The position numbers and the translations under genes were made by a program. The notes beneath the pieces were generated by a model that was not told the origin of the DNA, searched no databases, and was given only the letters and a program-made list of their open reading frames with translations. Positions 18,167-26,744 of a stretch of DNA of 60,142 bases are shown here, in pieces (position 1 is the first letter of the stretch; the number at the start of each line of letters is the position of its first letter). The stretch comes from DASXTW01 sp046726275 (GTDB taxonomy: Bacteria > Actinomycetota > UBA4738). The DNA is taken from positions 1 through 60,142 of the forward strand of contig JBKPAF010000052.1 in assembly GCA_046726275.1 (NCBI GenBank), in the 5' to 3' direction.

Positions 18167-19294
18167 ATGATCATCGGCGTGCCCAAAGAGGTCAAAGACA
18201 ACGAATATCGCGTCGCCCTGACCCCGGAAGGCGCCCGGGAGCTGACACACGCGGGGCACCGGGTCCTGGTTCAGAGGGGCGCCGGCGAGGGGTCCTCGTT
18301 GTACGAGCAGCGATACGAACGGGCGGGGGCTGAGATGGTCGAGACCGCCGAGGGGGTCTGGCGGCACGCCGAGATGATCCTCAAGGTGAAGGAGCCTATC
18401 CCCGAGGAGTACGGCTGCCTCCAGGAAGGCCAGATCCTGTTCACGTACCTCCACCTCGCGGCCAGCAAGGAGCTCACGGAGGTGCTGCTCGAGCGCAAGG
18501 TCACCGGGGTCGCCTACGAAACGGTCCAGGAGGCGGACGGCAGGTTGCCGCTCCTCGCTCCGATGAGCGAGATCGCCGGCCGAATGGCTCCGCAGGTGGG
18601 AGCTCGCCTGCAGGAGAAGGCGAGCGGCGGGAGGGGGATCCTCCTGGGCGGCGTGTCCGGGGTCCGTCCGGCGAAGGTGCTGGTCCTCGGGGCGGGGATG
18701 GCCGGGGGGAACGCCGCCTGGATCGCCGTCGGCATGGAGGCCGAAGTCCTCGTGGTGGACAAGAACCTGGACAAGCTGCGATTCATCGACCAGATCCACA
18801 AGGGTCGCATCGTGACCCTCATGTCCGACCGACTGACACTGGAACAACGGGTCCGCGAGTCGGACGTCGTGATCGGAGCCGTGCTGGTGCCGGGGGGTAA
18901 GGCCCCGAAGCTCGTCACCGAGGACATGATTGCCTCGATGCGTCCGGGATCGGTGGTGATCGACATCGCCATCGATCAGGGGGGATGCCTCGAGAGCTCC
19001 CGCATGACCACCCATTCCGACCCCACCTACGTCGTGCACGACGTCGTCCACTACTGCGTGGGCAACATGCCCGGAGCCGTTCCCAACACCTCGACGTACG
19101 CGTTGACCAACGTCACCCTCCCGTACGCGGTCTCGATCGCCGAGACGGGGCTGGAGGACGCCCTCCGCGATGATCCGGCGCTGGCCCTTGGCTTGAACAC
19201 CCACCAGGGCGTGCTCACCAACCAGGCGGTGGCGGAGGCCCACGGCATGGAATCGGTGCCGGTGTCCTCCGTGATCCGGAGTGTCCCGGGCTGA
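18167..19294 (+). CDS. ald: Alanine dehydrogenase
   Basis: The enzyme interconverts L-alanine and pyruvate plus ammonia with NAD. It begins MIIGVPKEVKDNEYRVALTPEG, the family signature. It continues with LKVKEPIPEE (active-site Lys), the NAD-binding VLVLGAGMAGGNAAWIA, and DIAIDQGGCLESSRMTTHSDPTY with the DQGG motif, and ends with a normal C-terminus at 375 aa. The ATG at 18167 has gggag upstream; an in-frame ATG at 18122 would add 15 unlike residues. Confidence 0.97.
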   Translation: MIIGVPKEVKDNEYRVALTPEGARELTHAGHRVLVQRGAGEGSSLYEQRYERAGAEMVETAEGVWRHAEMILKVKEPIPEEYGCLQEGQILFTYLHLAASKELTEVLLERKVTGVAYETVQEADGRLPLLAPMSEIAGRMAPQVGARLQEKASGGRGILLGGVSGVRPAKVLVLGAGMAGGNAAWIAVGMEAEVLVVDKNLDKLRFIDQIHKGRIVTLMSDRLTLEQRVRESDVVIGAVLVPGGKAPKLVTEDMIASMRPGSVVIDIAIDQGGCLESSRMTTHSDPTYVVHDVVHYCVGNMPGAVPNTSTYALTNVTLPYAVSIAETGLEDALRDDPALALGLNTHQGVLTNQAVAEAHGMESVPVSSVIRSVPG

Positions 19295-19308
19295 GGTTCG
19301 AGGAGCAG

Positions 19309-20280
19309 GTGCCGAAAGACGCCGTCTCACGCCAGATCTCGAGGTTCCTCGACTACCTGGCGGTGGAGCGAGGCCTGGCCCGAAATACGTTGGACGCCTA
19401 CGGGCGCGACCTCGGTCGGTACGCCCGGTATCTCCACTCGCACGGCGTAACGGACGCCACGCAGGCCGAGGAAGCCACGGTCACGGGCTTCGTGGCCTTC
19501 CTCGCCGCACGGGAGTACGCCGAGGGAAAGCGGTACCGACCGTCTTCGGTGGCGAGGGCGCTGGCCGCGGTCCGGACGTTCCACCTGTTCCTCCTGCGCG
19601 AGGGCGACGCCTCGGGGAATCCGTCCGAGGGGGTGGTGCGACCGAAGGTGCCCCGAACCCTGCCCCGCCCGTTGTCGGTCGATGAGGTCGAGTCGATCCT
19701 CGCCGCCCCCGGCGAGGCCGATGCGCCTGGACTCAGGGATCGAGCAATCCTTGAGACGCTGTACGGCGCCGGCCTGCGCATTTCGGAGTTAGTCGGACTC
19801 GATGTCGACGAGGTGGACCTGGACGAGGGCAGCGTCCGGGTGATGGGGAAGGGAAGCAAGGAACGGATGGTGCCGCTGGGTCGGTTCGCGGTGGCCGCGC
19901 TGGAGAGCTACCTGACGCGCGCCAGACCGGTGCTGGCGGGGCCCAGGTCAGGTGCGGCGCTGTTCCTCAATCAACGCGGTGGCCGGCTCACCCGCCAGGG
20001 AGCCACCCGCGTGCTCAAGACCGCCGCCTCGCGGGCGGGGGTGACCAAGCGGGTCACCCCGCACACCCTTCGTCATTCGTTCGCCACCCATCTCCTCGAG
20101 GGCGGAGCGGACGTCCGCGTGGTCCAGGAGCTTCTGGGCCATGCTTCGCTGGCCACCACGCAGATCTACACGTTGGTGACGGGGGAGCGATTGCGGGAGG
20201 AGTACTTCTCGGCTCACCCGCGAGCGAGGTTCACCAGAGCCGCTCCGGTCGCCGCCCAGACGAGGCGAAAGGGCGCCTGA
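19309..20280 (+). CDS. xerD: Tyrosine recombinase XerD/XerC
   Basis: The recombinase resolves chromosome dimers at dif. It has an N-terminal SAM-like core-binding domain (1-100: FLDYLAVERGLARNTLDAYGRDL) and a catalytic domain. The conserved residues appear as GAGLRISELVGL (Arg), the KGSKERMVPL Lys loop, HTLRHSFATHLL (HxxR) and LGHASLATTQIYT (His and the nucleophilic Tyr). At 323 aa it is a little longer than usual because of a basic tail. GTG 19309 follows gaggagcag. The position matches Rv1701. Confidence 0.95.
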   Translation: MPKDAVSRQISRFLDYLAVERGLARNTLDAYGRDLGRYARYLHSHGVTDATQAEEATVTGFVAFLAAREYAEGKRYRPSSVARALAAVRTFHLFLLREGDASGNPSEGVVRPKVPRTLPRPLSVDEVESILAAPGEADAPGLRDRAILETLYGAGLRISELVGLDVDEVDLDEGSVRVMGKGSKERMVPLGRFAVAALESYLTRARPVLAGPRSGAALFLNQRGGRLTRQGATRVLKTAASRAGVTKRVTPHTLRHSFATHLLEGGADVRVVQELLGHASLATTQIYTLVTGERLREEYFSAHPRARFTRAAPVAAQTRRKGA

Positions 20281-21503
20281 TGTCCGGTGGGGACGGCCGA
20301 GCCATCCGGCGGGTCTCTCGGGTGCTCCTCCTGGTTTGTGACTCGTTCGGCGTGGGCGAAGCGCCCGACGCTGCCGCGTACGGCGACGAGGGGTCGAACA
20401 CGATCGGGCACGTCGCCTCGTCCGTCGGCGGCCTTCACGCCCCGAACCTGGCCAGGCTGGGTCTGGGAAACCTGACGGAGGTGGTGGGAGTGCCCCCGGG
20501 GGGAGGGCGCGGCACGGCTCACGGACGACAGCAGGAGCAGTCGGCCGGTAAGGACACGATCACGGGGCACTGGGAGATCTCGGGGATCGTCCTGGACAAG
20601 CCGTTCCCGACGTATCCCGACGGGTTCCCGCGCGAAGTGATCGAGCCTTTCGAGCGCGCCGTGGGGCGGAAGGTCCTGGGCAACCGGCCAGCGTCGGGTA
20701 CCGAGATCATCGAGGAGTTAGGGGAGGAGCACCTTTTCACCGGGCGACCCATCGTCTACACGAGTGCCGACTCGGTCTTCCAAGTGGCCTGTCACGTGCG
20801 GTCCGTACCGCTCGAACAGCTCTACGAGTGGTGCGGGATTGCCCGGGGGATCCTCGATGGGTCACATCGCGTCGGCCGGGTCATCGCCCGGCCCTTCGAC
20901 GGGGAGCCGGGGGCGTTCGTCCGGCGTCCCGAACGGCGCGATTACTCCGTGCCGCCGCCGAGCCGAACAGTGCTGGACTTCATCCACGATGCCGGGATCC
21001 CGGTCTATGGGGTTGGCAAGATCCGCGACATCTTCGATGGCCAGGGGCTGTCCGAGTCGAGCTACTCGGATTCCAACGATCACGGCGTGGATCTGACGGT
21101 CGACTACCTGCGGCGCCCGGGGACTTCCCTGGTGTTCACGAACCTCGTCGACTTCGATTCCAAATATGGTCACCGGAACGACCCGGCGGGGTACGCCGCG
21201 TGCATCGAGGCCCTGGACCCGAGGATCCCGGAGTTGGAGGACGCGGTGGGGGACGGGCTGATGGTGATCACCGGAGACCACGGATGCGACCCCACGGACA
21301 CGTCGTCCACCGATCACACCCGGGAATACACCCCGGTGCTCGTGGCGGGGGCTCGTGCGGATGCCGCCGTCGACCTGGGGATCCGCCGGGTCTTCGGGGA
21401 CGTGGGGGTCACCATCGCGGACGTTCTGGGCGTGGAGGTCGAAGGTCTGGCCGGGACGAGCTTCGCTCGAGGGCTCGGCTTCGGCGAGGATGCCGATGGC
21501 TAG
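20280..21503 (+). CDS. deoB: Phosphopentomutase
   Basis: The enzyme interconverts ribose (or deoxyribose)-1-phosphate and -5-phosphate in nucleoside salvage. It has the metal-binding N-terminus RVLLLVCDSFGVGEAPDAAAYGDEGSNTIGH, the phosphorylated Thr in GKDTITGHWEI, and the C-terminal metal motifs DHGCDPTDTSSTDHTREYTP. At 407 aa it is full length. The ATG overlaps the xerD stop, and its 3' end overlaps the phosphorylase gene, giving a salvage pair. Confidence 0.97.
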   Translation: MSGGDGRAIRRVSRVLLLVCDSFGVGEAPDAAAYGDEGSNTIGHVASSVGGLHAPNLARLGLGNLTEVVGVPPGGGRGTAHGRQQEQSAGKDTITGHWEISGIVLDKPFPTYPDGFPREVIEPFERAVGRKVLGNRPASGTEIIEELGEEHLFTGRPIVYTSADSVFQVACHVRSVPLEQLYEWCGIARGILDGSHRVGRVIARPFDGEPGAFVRRPERRDYSVPPPSRTVLDFIHDAGIPVYGVGKIRDIFDGQGLSESSYSDSNDHGVDLTVDYLRRPGTSLVFTNLVDFDSKYGHRNDPAGYAACIEALDPRIPELEDAVGDGLMVITGDHGCDPTDTSSTDHTREYTPVLVAGARADAAVDLGIRRVFGDVGVTIADVLGVEVEGLAGTSFARGLGFGEDADG

Positions 21504-22863
21504 TCCGGATTTCCGCGAGGTCGTCGCGCTCAAGCGGGACGGCCACGAGATCCCCACCACCGAGCTGCGCGCCTTCGTGCTCGGCTTTGCCAAGGGCGAG
21601 GTCCCCGACTATCTGGCCGCCGCGTTCCTGATGGCCGCGTTTCTGAACGGGCTCACACCGGCAGAGACCGCCGACCTCACGCGGGCCATGGTCGATTCGG
21701 GGGCCACGCTGCCTCTTGCAGGCGTGACCCGCCCGAAGGTGGACAAGCACTCCACTGGGGGAGTGAGTGATGGCGTCACACTCGTGTTCGCTCCCCTGGC
21801 CGCCTCGCTCGGCCTGGCCGTTGCCAAGCTGTCGGGCAGGGGTCTCGGCCACACGGGTGGCACCCTCGACAAGCTGGAGTCGATCCCTGGCTTTCGGGTG
21901 GACCTCTCGCCCGAGGAGCTGGAGCGCCAGATCGAGAAGGTGGGCTGCGCCGTCGCCGGGCAGACCAAGGAGCTTGTCCCCGCCGACGGGGCCCTCTACG
22001 CGCTTCGCGACGCCACCGCCACGGTAGCCAGCGTTCCGCTCATCGCCGCGAGCGTCATGTCCAAGAAGCTCGCCGTGGGCACCGATCTGATCCTTCTCGA
22101 CGTCAAGGCGGGGAACGGAGCCTTCATGAAGACGCCGCAGGAGGCGGGGGAGCTCGCCGGCGCGTGCGTGGAGCTCGCTCGCTCCTGGGGGCGACCCGCC
22201 CGGGCGGTCGTCACGGACATGTCCCAGCCGCTCGGTGCGGCCATCGGCAACGCCCTCGAGGTCGCGGAGTGCGTCGCCTTGCTGAAGGGGGAGGAGGCGA
22301 AGGGCCGGCTTCGCGAGCTCGCCGTCGCGTTCGCCGCAGAGGCGCTGGTCGTTCTGGAGTCGAAGGATCGGGATGCGGCTCGCGCTGAGGTCAGTGAGAA
22401 CCTCGATTCCGGGGAAGCGGCCGAGGCGTTCGCCCGGATGGTGGAGGCCCAGGGAGGCGATCCGAGGCTGGTCGAAGATCCCTGGGTCGTGCTGCCCCGG
22501 GCGCCGGTCCGGAGCGAGGTCACCTCGGAGGGCGGGTACCTGGCCACGGTGGACACCGAGGGGCTGGGGCGGGCAGCAACGGCCCTCGGAGCCGGCCGGA
22601 TGAAGAAAGGGGATCCCATCGACCCCGCCGTGGGCATCGAGTTCTTCCCCAAGATCGGAGATCTGTATGAGCCAGGCCGGCCGATCGCCATGATCCACGC
22701 CCGGGACGAGGAGGCCGCCGCTGCTGCTGTGGACAGGGTGCGATCGGCCATCATTCTCAGCCCGGAGCCGGTGGAGGCCCCGCCGCTCGTTCATGGATGG
22801 CACGGAGAGGCGGGCCTCGCGTCGGTGGCTGCTTCGGACGTCGGAAAGGGCGGATCCGGATGA
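21496..22863 (+). CDS. deoA: Pyrimidine-nucleoside/thymidine phosphorylase
   Basis: The enzyme splits thymidine or pyrimidine nucleosides with phosphate, giving base and (deoxy)ribose-1-phosphate for DeoB. The signature KVDKHSTGGVSDGVTLVFAPLAASLG is present, followed by SGRGLGHTGGTLDKLESIPGF and DVKAGNGAFMKTP. The length is 455 aa. ATG 21496 is chosen because ggcgagg ends 6 nt upstream; ATG 21490 would abut it. The gene overlaps deoB by 8 nt and the protease gene by 4 nt. pdp is an equally valid symbol. Confidence 0.95.
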   Translation: MASPDFREVVALKRDGHEIPTTELRAFVLGFAKGEVPDYLAAAFLMAAFLNGLTPAETADLTRAMVDSGATLPLAGVTRPKVDKHSTGGVSDGVTLVFAPLAASLGLAVAKLSGRGLGHTGGTLDKLESIPGFRVDLSPEELERQIEKVGCAVAGQTKELVPADGALYALRDATATVASVPLIAASVMSKKLAVGTDLILLDVKAGNGAFMKTPQEAGELAGACVELARSWGRPARAVVTDMSQPLGAAIGNALEVAECVALLKGEEAKGRLRELAVAFAAEALVVLESKDRDAARAEVSENLDSGEAAEAFARMVEAQGGDPRLVEDPWVVLPRAPVRSEVTSEGGYLATVDTEGLGRAATALGAGRMKKGDPIDPAVGIEFFPKIGDLYEPGRPIAMIHARDEEAAAAAVDRVRSAIILSPEPVEAPPLVHGWHGEAGLASVAASDVGKGGSG

Positions 22864-23534
22864 GCGTCGACAGCCTGCTGGAGACCGTCTATCTGGCCGT
22901 CGGCCTGCTCATTGCCCTCGTGGCCCACGAATACGCGCACGCTTGGGTGGCCATGCGGCTGGGGGACTTCACCCCGAAGATGATGAGGCGGGTGACCCTC
23001 GACCCTCGACCTCATGTTGACCCTTTCGGTACCCTCGTTCTTCCGGCGCTGCTCCTGCTCCCAGTAGTCTTCGGCAGCTCGCTCCTCGCCGGAGACTCGC
23101 TGTTCCCGGTGTTCGCGTACGGGAAGCCGTTCGCGGTGAATCCCTGGAACCTGCGGAAGCAGGACCGGCATCTGACCCTGATCGCCCTGGCCGGACCGGC
23201 AGCCAACGTGATCCTGGCGTTCGTCTTCGGGGCGCTCTTCAGACTGGTGGCATCCGGGGGGGCGACCGAGCTGGCCAGGTTCCTCGCCGCCTGCGTCATC
23301 ACCACCGTGATCATGGCAGTGATGCAATTGGTGCCGGTGCCGGGCCTGGACGGGTCTCGCCTGATCGCGCGGTTCCTCCCTGCGAGGGCCCGGGAGGTCT
23401 ACCAGAACCTGGATCAGTACGCCGCCCTGTTCATCCTGCTGATCTTCTTCATCCTGCCGGGGCCGATCTTCGCCTTCGTGAGAGTGATCGGGAACGGGAT
23501 CTGTCAGCTGGTTGCTGGGGCAGATTGCCTCTAG
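22860..23534 (+). CDS. Site-2 protease family (M50) membrane metalloprotease
   Basis: A 224-residue membrane protein with HEYAHAWVA (the HExxH zinc motif) in TM1, a HLTLIALAGPAANVILA segment, and VPVPGLDGSRL (the third zinc ligand, as in the LDG motif). About five TM helices are visible. It belongs to the short, PDZ-less S2P group found in many bacteria, whose substrates are mostly unknown. The ATGA overlap with deoA suggests co-translation. It is followed by a 137-nt gap before scpA. Confidence 0.9.
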   Translation: MSVDSLLETVYLAVGLLIALVAHEYAHAWVAMRLGDFTPKMMRRVTLDPRPHVDPFGTLVLPALLLLPVVFGSSLLAGDSLFPVFAYGKPFAVNPWNLRKQDRHLTLIALAGPAANVILAFVFGALFRLVASGGATELARFLAACVITTVIMAVMQLVPVPGLDGSRLIARFLPARAREVYQNLDQYAALFILLIFFILPGPIFAFVRVIGNGICQLVAGADCL

Positions 23535-23671
23535 GGAGCCCTCGGCCGGATGTTTGAAGCCCTGGGAAGCCCCCGATACCATGGCCGCATCGAGGGAAAA
23601 GGATCCTCCCCGCCACCGCCGGAACCGGGGCCCGGCGGGCCTCGGTGCTTCGTCCTCCCCGCAGCCACTCC

Positions 23672-24535
23672 ATGAGCGAGTCTCCGGACGAGTTCGTGAT
23701 CGAACTGCCCTTGTTCTCCGGTCCGTTCCGCCTGCTCGCCGACCTGATCCTGGAGCAGCGGATGGACGTGTGTGACGTCCAGGTGGGCCGGGTGACCGAC
23801 GGCTTCATCCGGTACGGGGCCGAGCGGATGGAGGGATGGTCGCTGGAAGAGGCCACCTGGTTCCTCGCCGTATGTGCGGTCCTCCTCGAGCTCAAGGTCG
23901 GGCGGCTGCTTCCGCGACCGCCGGCGGATACCGAAGAGGAGCTGATGGGCGGGGCCTCGCCGGACCTCGTCTATGCGAGAAGCCTGGAGCTGGCCGCCTT
24001 TCGCCAGGTGGCGCTCGATCTGTTGGAGCTCACGGAGGCGGCAGCGTTGTCGGTGCCGAGGACGGCCGCCCCGCCTCGCGAGCTCGCCCACCTGTATCCG
24101 GATCTGCTGGAGAAGGTCGACGCCCGCATTCTGGCGAGTGTCGCCGCGGCGCTCCTCGCGCCCGTCCCGGACCTGGATCTGTCCCACGTCACGCCCATAC
24201 GGGTGACCCTCGACGAAGGCCTGCGCGCCGTCCAGGCGCATCTGACGATCAACCGGAACGCCCGGTTCAGGGAACTCCTGGCAGACTGTGAGCAAAGGAT
24301 CGAGGTCGTGGTGCGGTTCCTTGCGCTCCTGGAGCTGTACCGTGAAGGAAAGGTCGAGCTTTCACAGGCCGACGTGTTCGGGGACATCGAGGTTCGTTGG
24401 CAGGGGCATTCCACCGGCCCGGCTGAAGGTGTCCGCGACCCTCGCGAGAGCCTGGGGGTCTCATCGAGCCCTTCGCCGGGGCGTGGACCAACCGAGCAAC
24501 GCGACGATTCTGCCCCTGAAGGAGACGTGGGATGA
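23672..24535 (+). CDS. scpA: Segregation and condensation protein A
   Basis: ScpA is the kleisin of the bacterial SMC condensin. The N-terminal domain reads FVIELPLFSGPFRLLADLILEQRMDVCDVQVGRVTDGF, then WFLAVCAVLLELKVGRLLPR. The C-terminal winged helix has FLALLELYREGKVELSQADVFGDIEVRW. The last 45 residues are a loose tail. The ATG at 23672 starts the conserved region. The stop overlaps scpB (ATGA), as expected for partners in one complex. Confidence 0.95.
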   Translation: MSESPDEFVIELPLFSGPFRLLADLILEQRMDVCDVQVGRVTDGFIRYGAERMEGWSLEEATWFLAVCAVLLELKVGRLLPRPPADTEEELMGGASPDLVYARSLELAAFRQVALDLLELTEAAALSVPRTAAPPRELAHLYPDLLEKVDARILASVAAALLAPVPDLDLSHVTPIRVTLDEGLRAVQAHLTINRNARFRELLADCEQRIEVVVRFLALLELYREGKVELSQADVFGDIEVRWQGHSTGPAEGVRDPRESLGVSSSPSPGRGPTEQRDDSAPEGDVG

Positions 24536-25092
24536 CCGAGATACCTTCGAACGATGTCCGCCTGGCGCTGGAGGCCATCCTGTTCCTGGCTGACGAACCG
24601 ATCACGGCGGGCCTGCTGGCCCAGGCCGTTGAGCAGGGTCGCCGAGACGTCGAACGCCTCCTGGAGGAGATGACCGAGGAATACCAGGCCCGCGGCTCGG
24701 GAATCGTCCTGCAGCAGGTTGCCGGTGGGTGGCGACTAGTGACCCACCCGGCGGCAGCTCCGTACGTGGAGCAGTTCATCAGGTCCTCCAGGCACGCCCG
24801 GCTCACCAAGGCCTCTCTCGAGGCGCTTGCCATCGTGGCCTACAAGCAGCCCGTCACACGGCATCAGGTGTCGAGCATCCGCGGGGCGGACTCCGACGGG
24901 GTGCTCCGGGCTCTGTCCGACCGGGGATTGATCCAGGAGGTTGGCCGGGACGAAGGTCCAGGCCGGGCCATCCTCTACGGGACGACGAGTGAGTTCCTCG
25001 AGCGCCTGGGGTTGCCGTCGCTGTCGAACCTCCCCCCGCTCGCTCCCCTTCTCGGGAACGGGGAAGCCGAGCGGACCGCCGTCGGAGACTGA
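24532..25092 (+). CDS. scpB: Segregation and condensation protein B
   Basis: ScpB dimers bind ScpA in the SMC complex. The protein (186 aa) has two winged helices: RLALEAILFLADEPITAGLLAQAV and then LTKASLEALAIVAYKQPVTRHQVSSIRGADSDGVLRAL, which is the family signature, then GRAILYGTTSEFLERLGLPSLSNLPPL. The gene overlaps scpA at its start and the pseudouridine synthase at its end (CTGA). Confidence 0.96.
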   Translation: MTEIPSNDVRLALEAILFLADEPITAGLLAQAVEQGRRDVERLLEEMTEEYQARGSGIVLQQVAGGWRLVTHPAAAPYVEQFIRSSRHARLTKASLEALAIVAYKQPVTRHQVSSIRGADSDGVLRALSDRGLIQEVGRDEGPGRAILYGTTSEFLERLGLPSLSNLPPLAPLLGNGEAERTAVGD

Positions 25093-25946
25093 CAGCGGGC
25101 ACCGAGCAACCACCGGCTACCGAGCGGCTGCAGAAGACGCTCGCGAGGGCCGGATACGGATCCCGCCGGAAGGCCGAGGAGCTGATCGCGGCCGGCAGGG
25201 TCCGGGTGGGCCGGCGCTTAGCCCGCCTCGGCGATCAGGTCGATCCTATGGTCGACTCGATCACGGTCGACGGCGTCCCGGTTCCCGCTCACCCCGCCCT
25301 TCGATACTTCGCCTTCAACAAGCCGCGGGGGGTGACCAGCACGATGAGCGATCCGCACGCGGCCCGATCGCTTACCGAATTCCTCCCTGAGGGCCCTCGG
25401 GTCTTCCCGGTGGGGCGGCTCGATCGGGACAGCGAAGGACTCCTGCTCCTGATGAACGACGGCGAGCTGGCCAACCGCCTCCAGCATCCGCGCCACGGGG
25501 TGGAGAAGGAGTACCTGGTCGAGGTGGATGGAGTGGTCTCGAATGATGCCGTCCGCCGGCTCACCGTGGGCATCCAGCTCCAGGACGGATCCGCTCGAGC
25601 CGCCCGGGCGAGGGTCGTCCAGCGCCGAGCCGCCAGGACCGCCCTGTCCATCGTCATGAGGGAGGGACGCAAACGGGAGGTTCGGCGGATGCTGGAGGCC
25701 CTGGGCCACTCGGTCCTGCGCCTGGTCAGGGTGAGGATCGGACCGGTTCTCGTCAGGACACTGGATCCCGGAGAAGTGAGGGCTCTCACCAAGGAAGAGG
25801 TCGCGGGGCTGTACCAGGTGACCGGGTTGTCCCGAGCCGCGCCGCGCCGACTCAAAAGGTCGAGTCAGGGTGCTCGCCGCTCGTCCCAACGTTCGGGTCA
25901 AGGTCGAGGGTTCGGCCGGGGCGACGATGCATCCGATTCCACGTGA
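25089..25946 (+). CDS. rluB: rRNA pseudouridine synthase, RluB/RsuA family, apparent CTG start
   Basis: The protein has an N-terminal S4 domain (RLQKTLARAGYGSRRKAEELIAAGRVRVG) and a catalytic domain with FNKPRGVTSTMSD, VGRLDRDSEGLLLLMNDGELANRLQHP (catalytic Asp) and REGRKREVRRMLEALGHSVLRL. No ATG, GTG or TTG occurs in frame before 25206, and that start would remove most of the S4 domain. CTG 25089, overlapping the scpB stop as CTGA, gives a normal 285-aa protein; CTG 25128 is the other choice. It modifies 23S helix 80-90 region uridines in relatives. It belongs to the scpAB operon, as in M. tuberculosis. Confidence 0.9.
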   Translation: MTAGTEQPPATERLQKTLARAGYGSRRKAEELIAAGRVRVGRRLARLGDQVDPMVDSITVDGVPVPAHPALRYFAFNKPRGVTSTMSDPHAARSLTEFLPEGPRVFPVGRLDRDSEGLLLLMNDGELANRLQHPRHGVEKEYLVEVDGVVSNDAVRRLTVGIQLQDGSARAARARVVQRRAARTALSIVMREGRKREVRRMLEALGHSVLRLVRVRIGPVLVRTLDPGEVRALTKEEVAGLYQVTGLSRAAPRRLKRSSQGARRSSQRSGQGRGFGRGDDASDST

Positions 25947-26042
25947 AACCCTCAACTCACCCCGCCCGATTCGGCTCTGCGTGGCCCGCAGCCTGCGGGA
26001 TTGTCAAGAGCGAGCTCCCCCTCTGTCATGCTTCCCAGCGGA

Positions 26043-26744
26043 ATGGACACGAACGGGATCGAAGCCAAGCAGGGGCGGGTCATCGCCATAGATGGTCCAG
26101 CGGGAGCCGGGAAGAGCACGCTCGCCCGTGAGCTGGCGCGGCGCCTGAGCCTCCCCTACATCAATACGGGCGTGATGTACCGGGCTCTGGCGCTTCGAAG
26201 CCTGGAACAGCGGTTGGATCCGGACGATGGTCACGAGCTCGCCCGGGCGGCCGAGCGCATGCGCTTCTCCTTGGGGCCGGAGGGCCCCCAGGGCCGAGAG
26301 CTGTCGATCGACGGCAAGCCCCCGGAGGCGGCGCTGACTTCCCCGGAGGTGGAGGCCATCGTTTCCCGGGTGGCCCGGCACGTGAGCGTCCGGTCTCTAT
26401 TGCGACGGGAACAGCGGGTGCTGGGTCTGTGGGGATGTGTCATGGAGGGTCGGGACATCGGGACGGTGGTGTTCCCCGACGCCGACCTGAAGATCTTCCT
26501 GGCGGCCGAATCCGGGGTCCGAGCGCGGCGGAGGGAGTCTGAGCGAGGGGGAGGGGAGGACACGGCCGACGCAGTGGCCAGGCGGGACGCCCACGACGCC
26601 CGGACGAACCCCCTCGTCCCCGCACCCGACGCCCACGTGCTCGACACGACCGCCCTGTCGCAGGAAGACGTGCTGCTCGAGGCCGTACGGCTGGCTCGTG
26701 GAGCCGGGTTCGAGGAGGCCGGAGTGGCCGGGGCCGAGCCGTGA
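26043..26744 (+). CDS. cmk: Cytidylate kinase
   Basis: The enzyme phosphorylates CMP and dCMP. The P-loop is IAIDGPAGAGKSTLARELARRL near the N-terminus. It is followed by INTGVMYRALAL (substrate Tyr/Arg), VMEGRDIGTVVFPDADLKIFLAA and the DTTALSQEDV end region. About 233 aa is normal. The 96-nt gap after rluB contains TTGTCA (26001-26006) and a weak TCATGCT element, so it may have its own promoter. ATG 26028 would add five residues. The stop overlaps der. Confidence 0.95.
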   Translation: MDTNGIEAKQGRVIAIDGPAGAGKSTLARELARRLSLPYINTGVMYRALALRSLEQRLDPDDGHELARAAERMRFSLGPEGPQGRELSIDGKPPEAALTSPEVEAIVSRVARHVSVRSLLRREQRVLGLWGCVMEGRDIGTVVFPDADLKIFLAAESGVRARRRESERGGGEDTADAVARRDAHDARTNPLVPAPDAHVLDTTALSQEDVLLEAVRLARGAGFEEAGVAGAEP

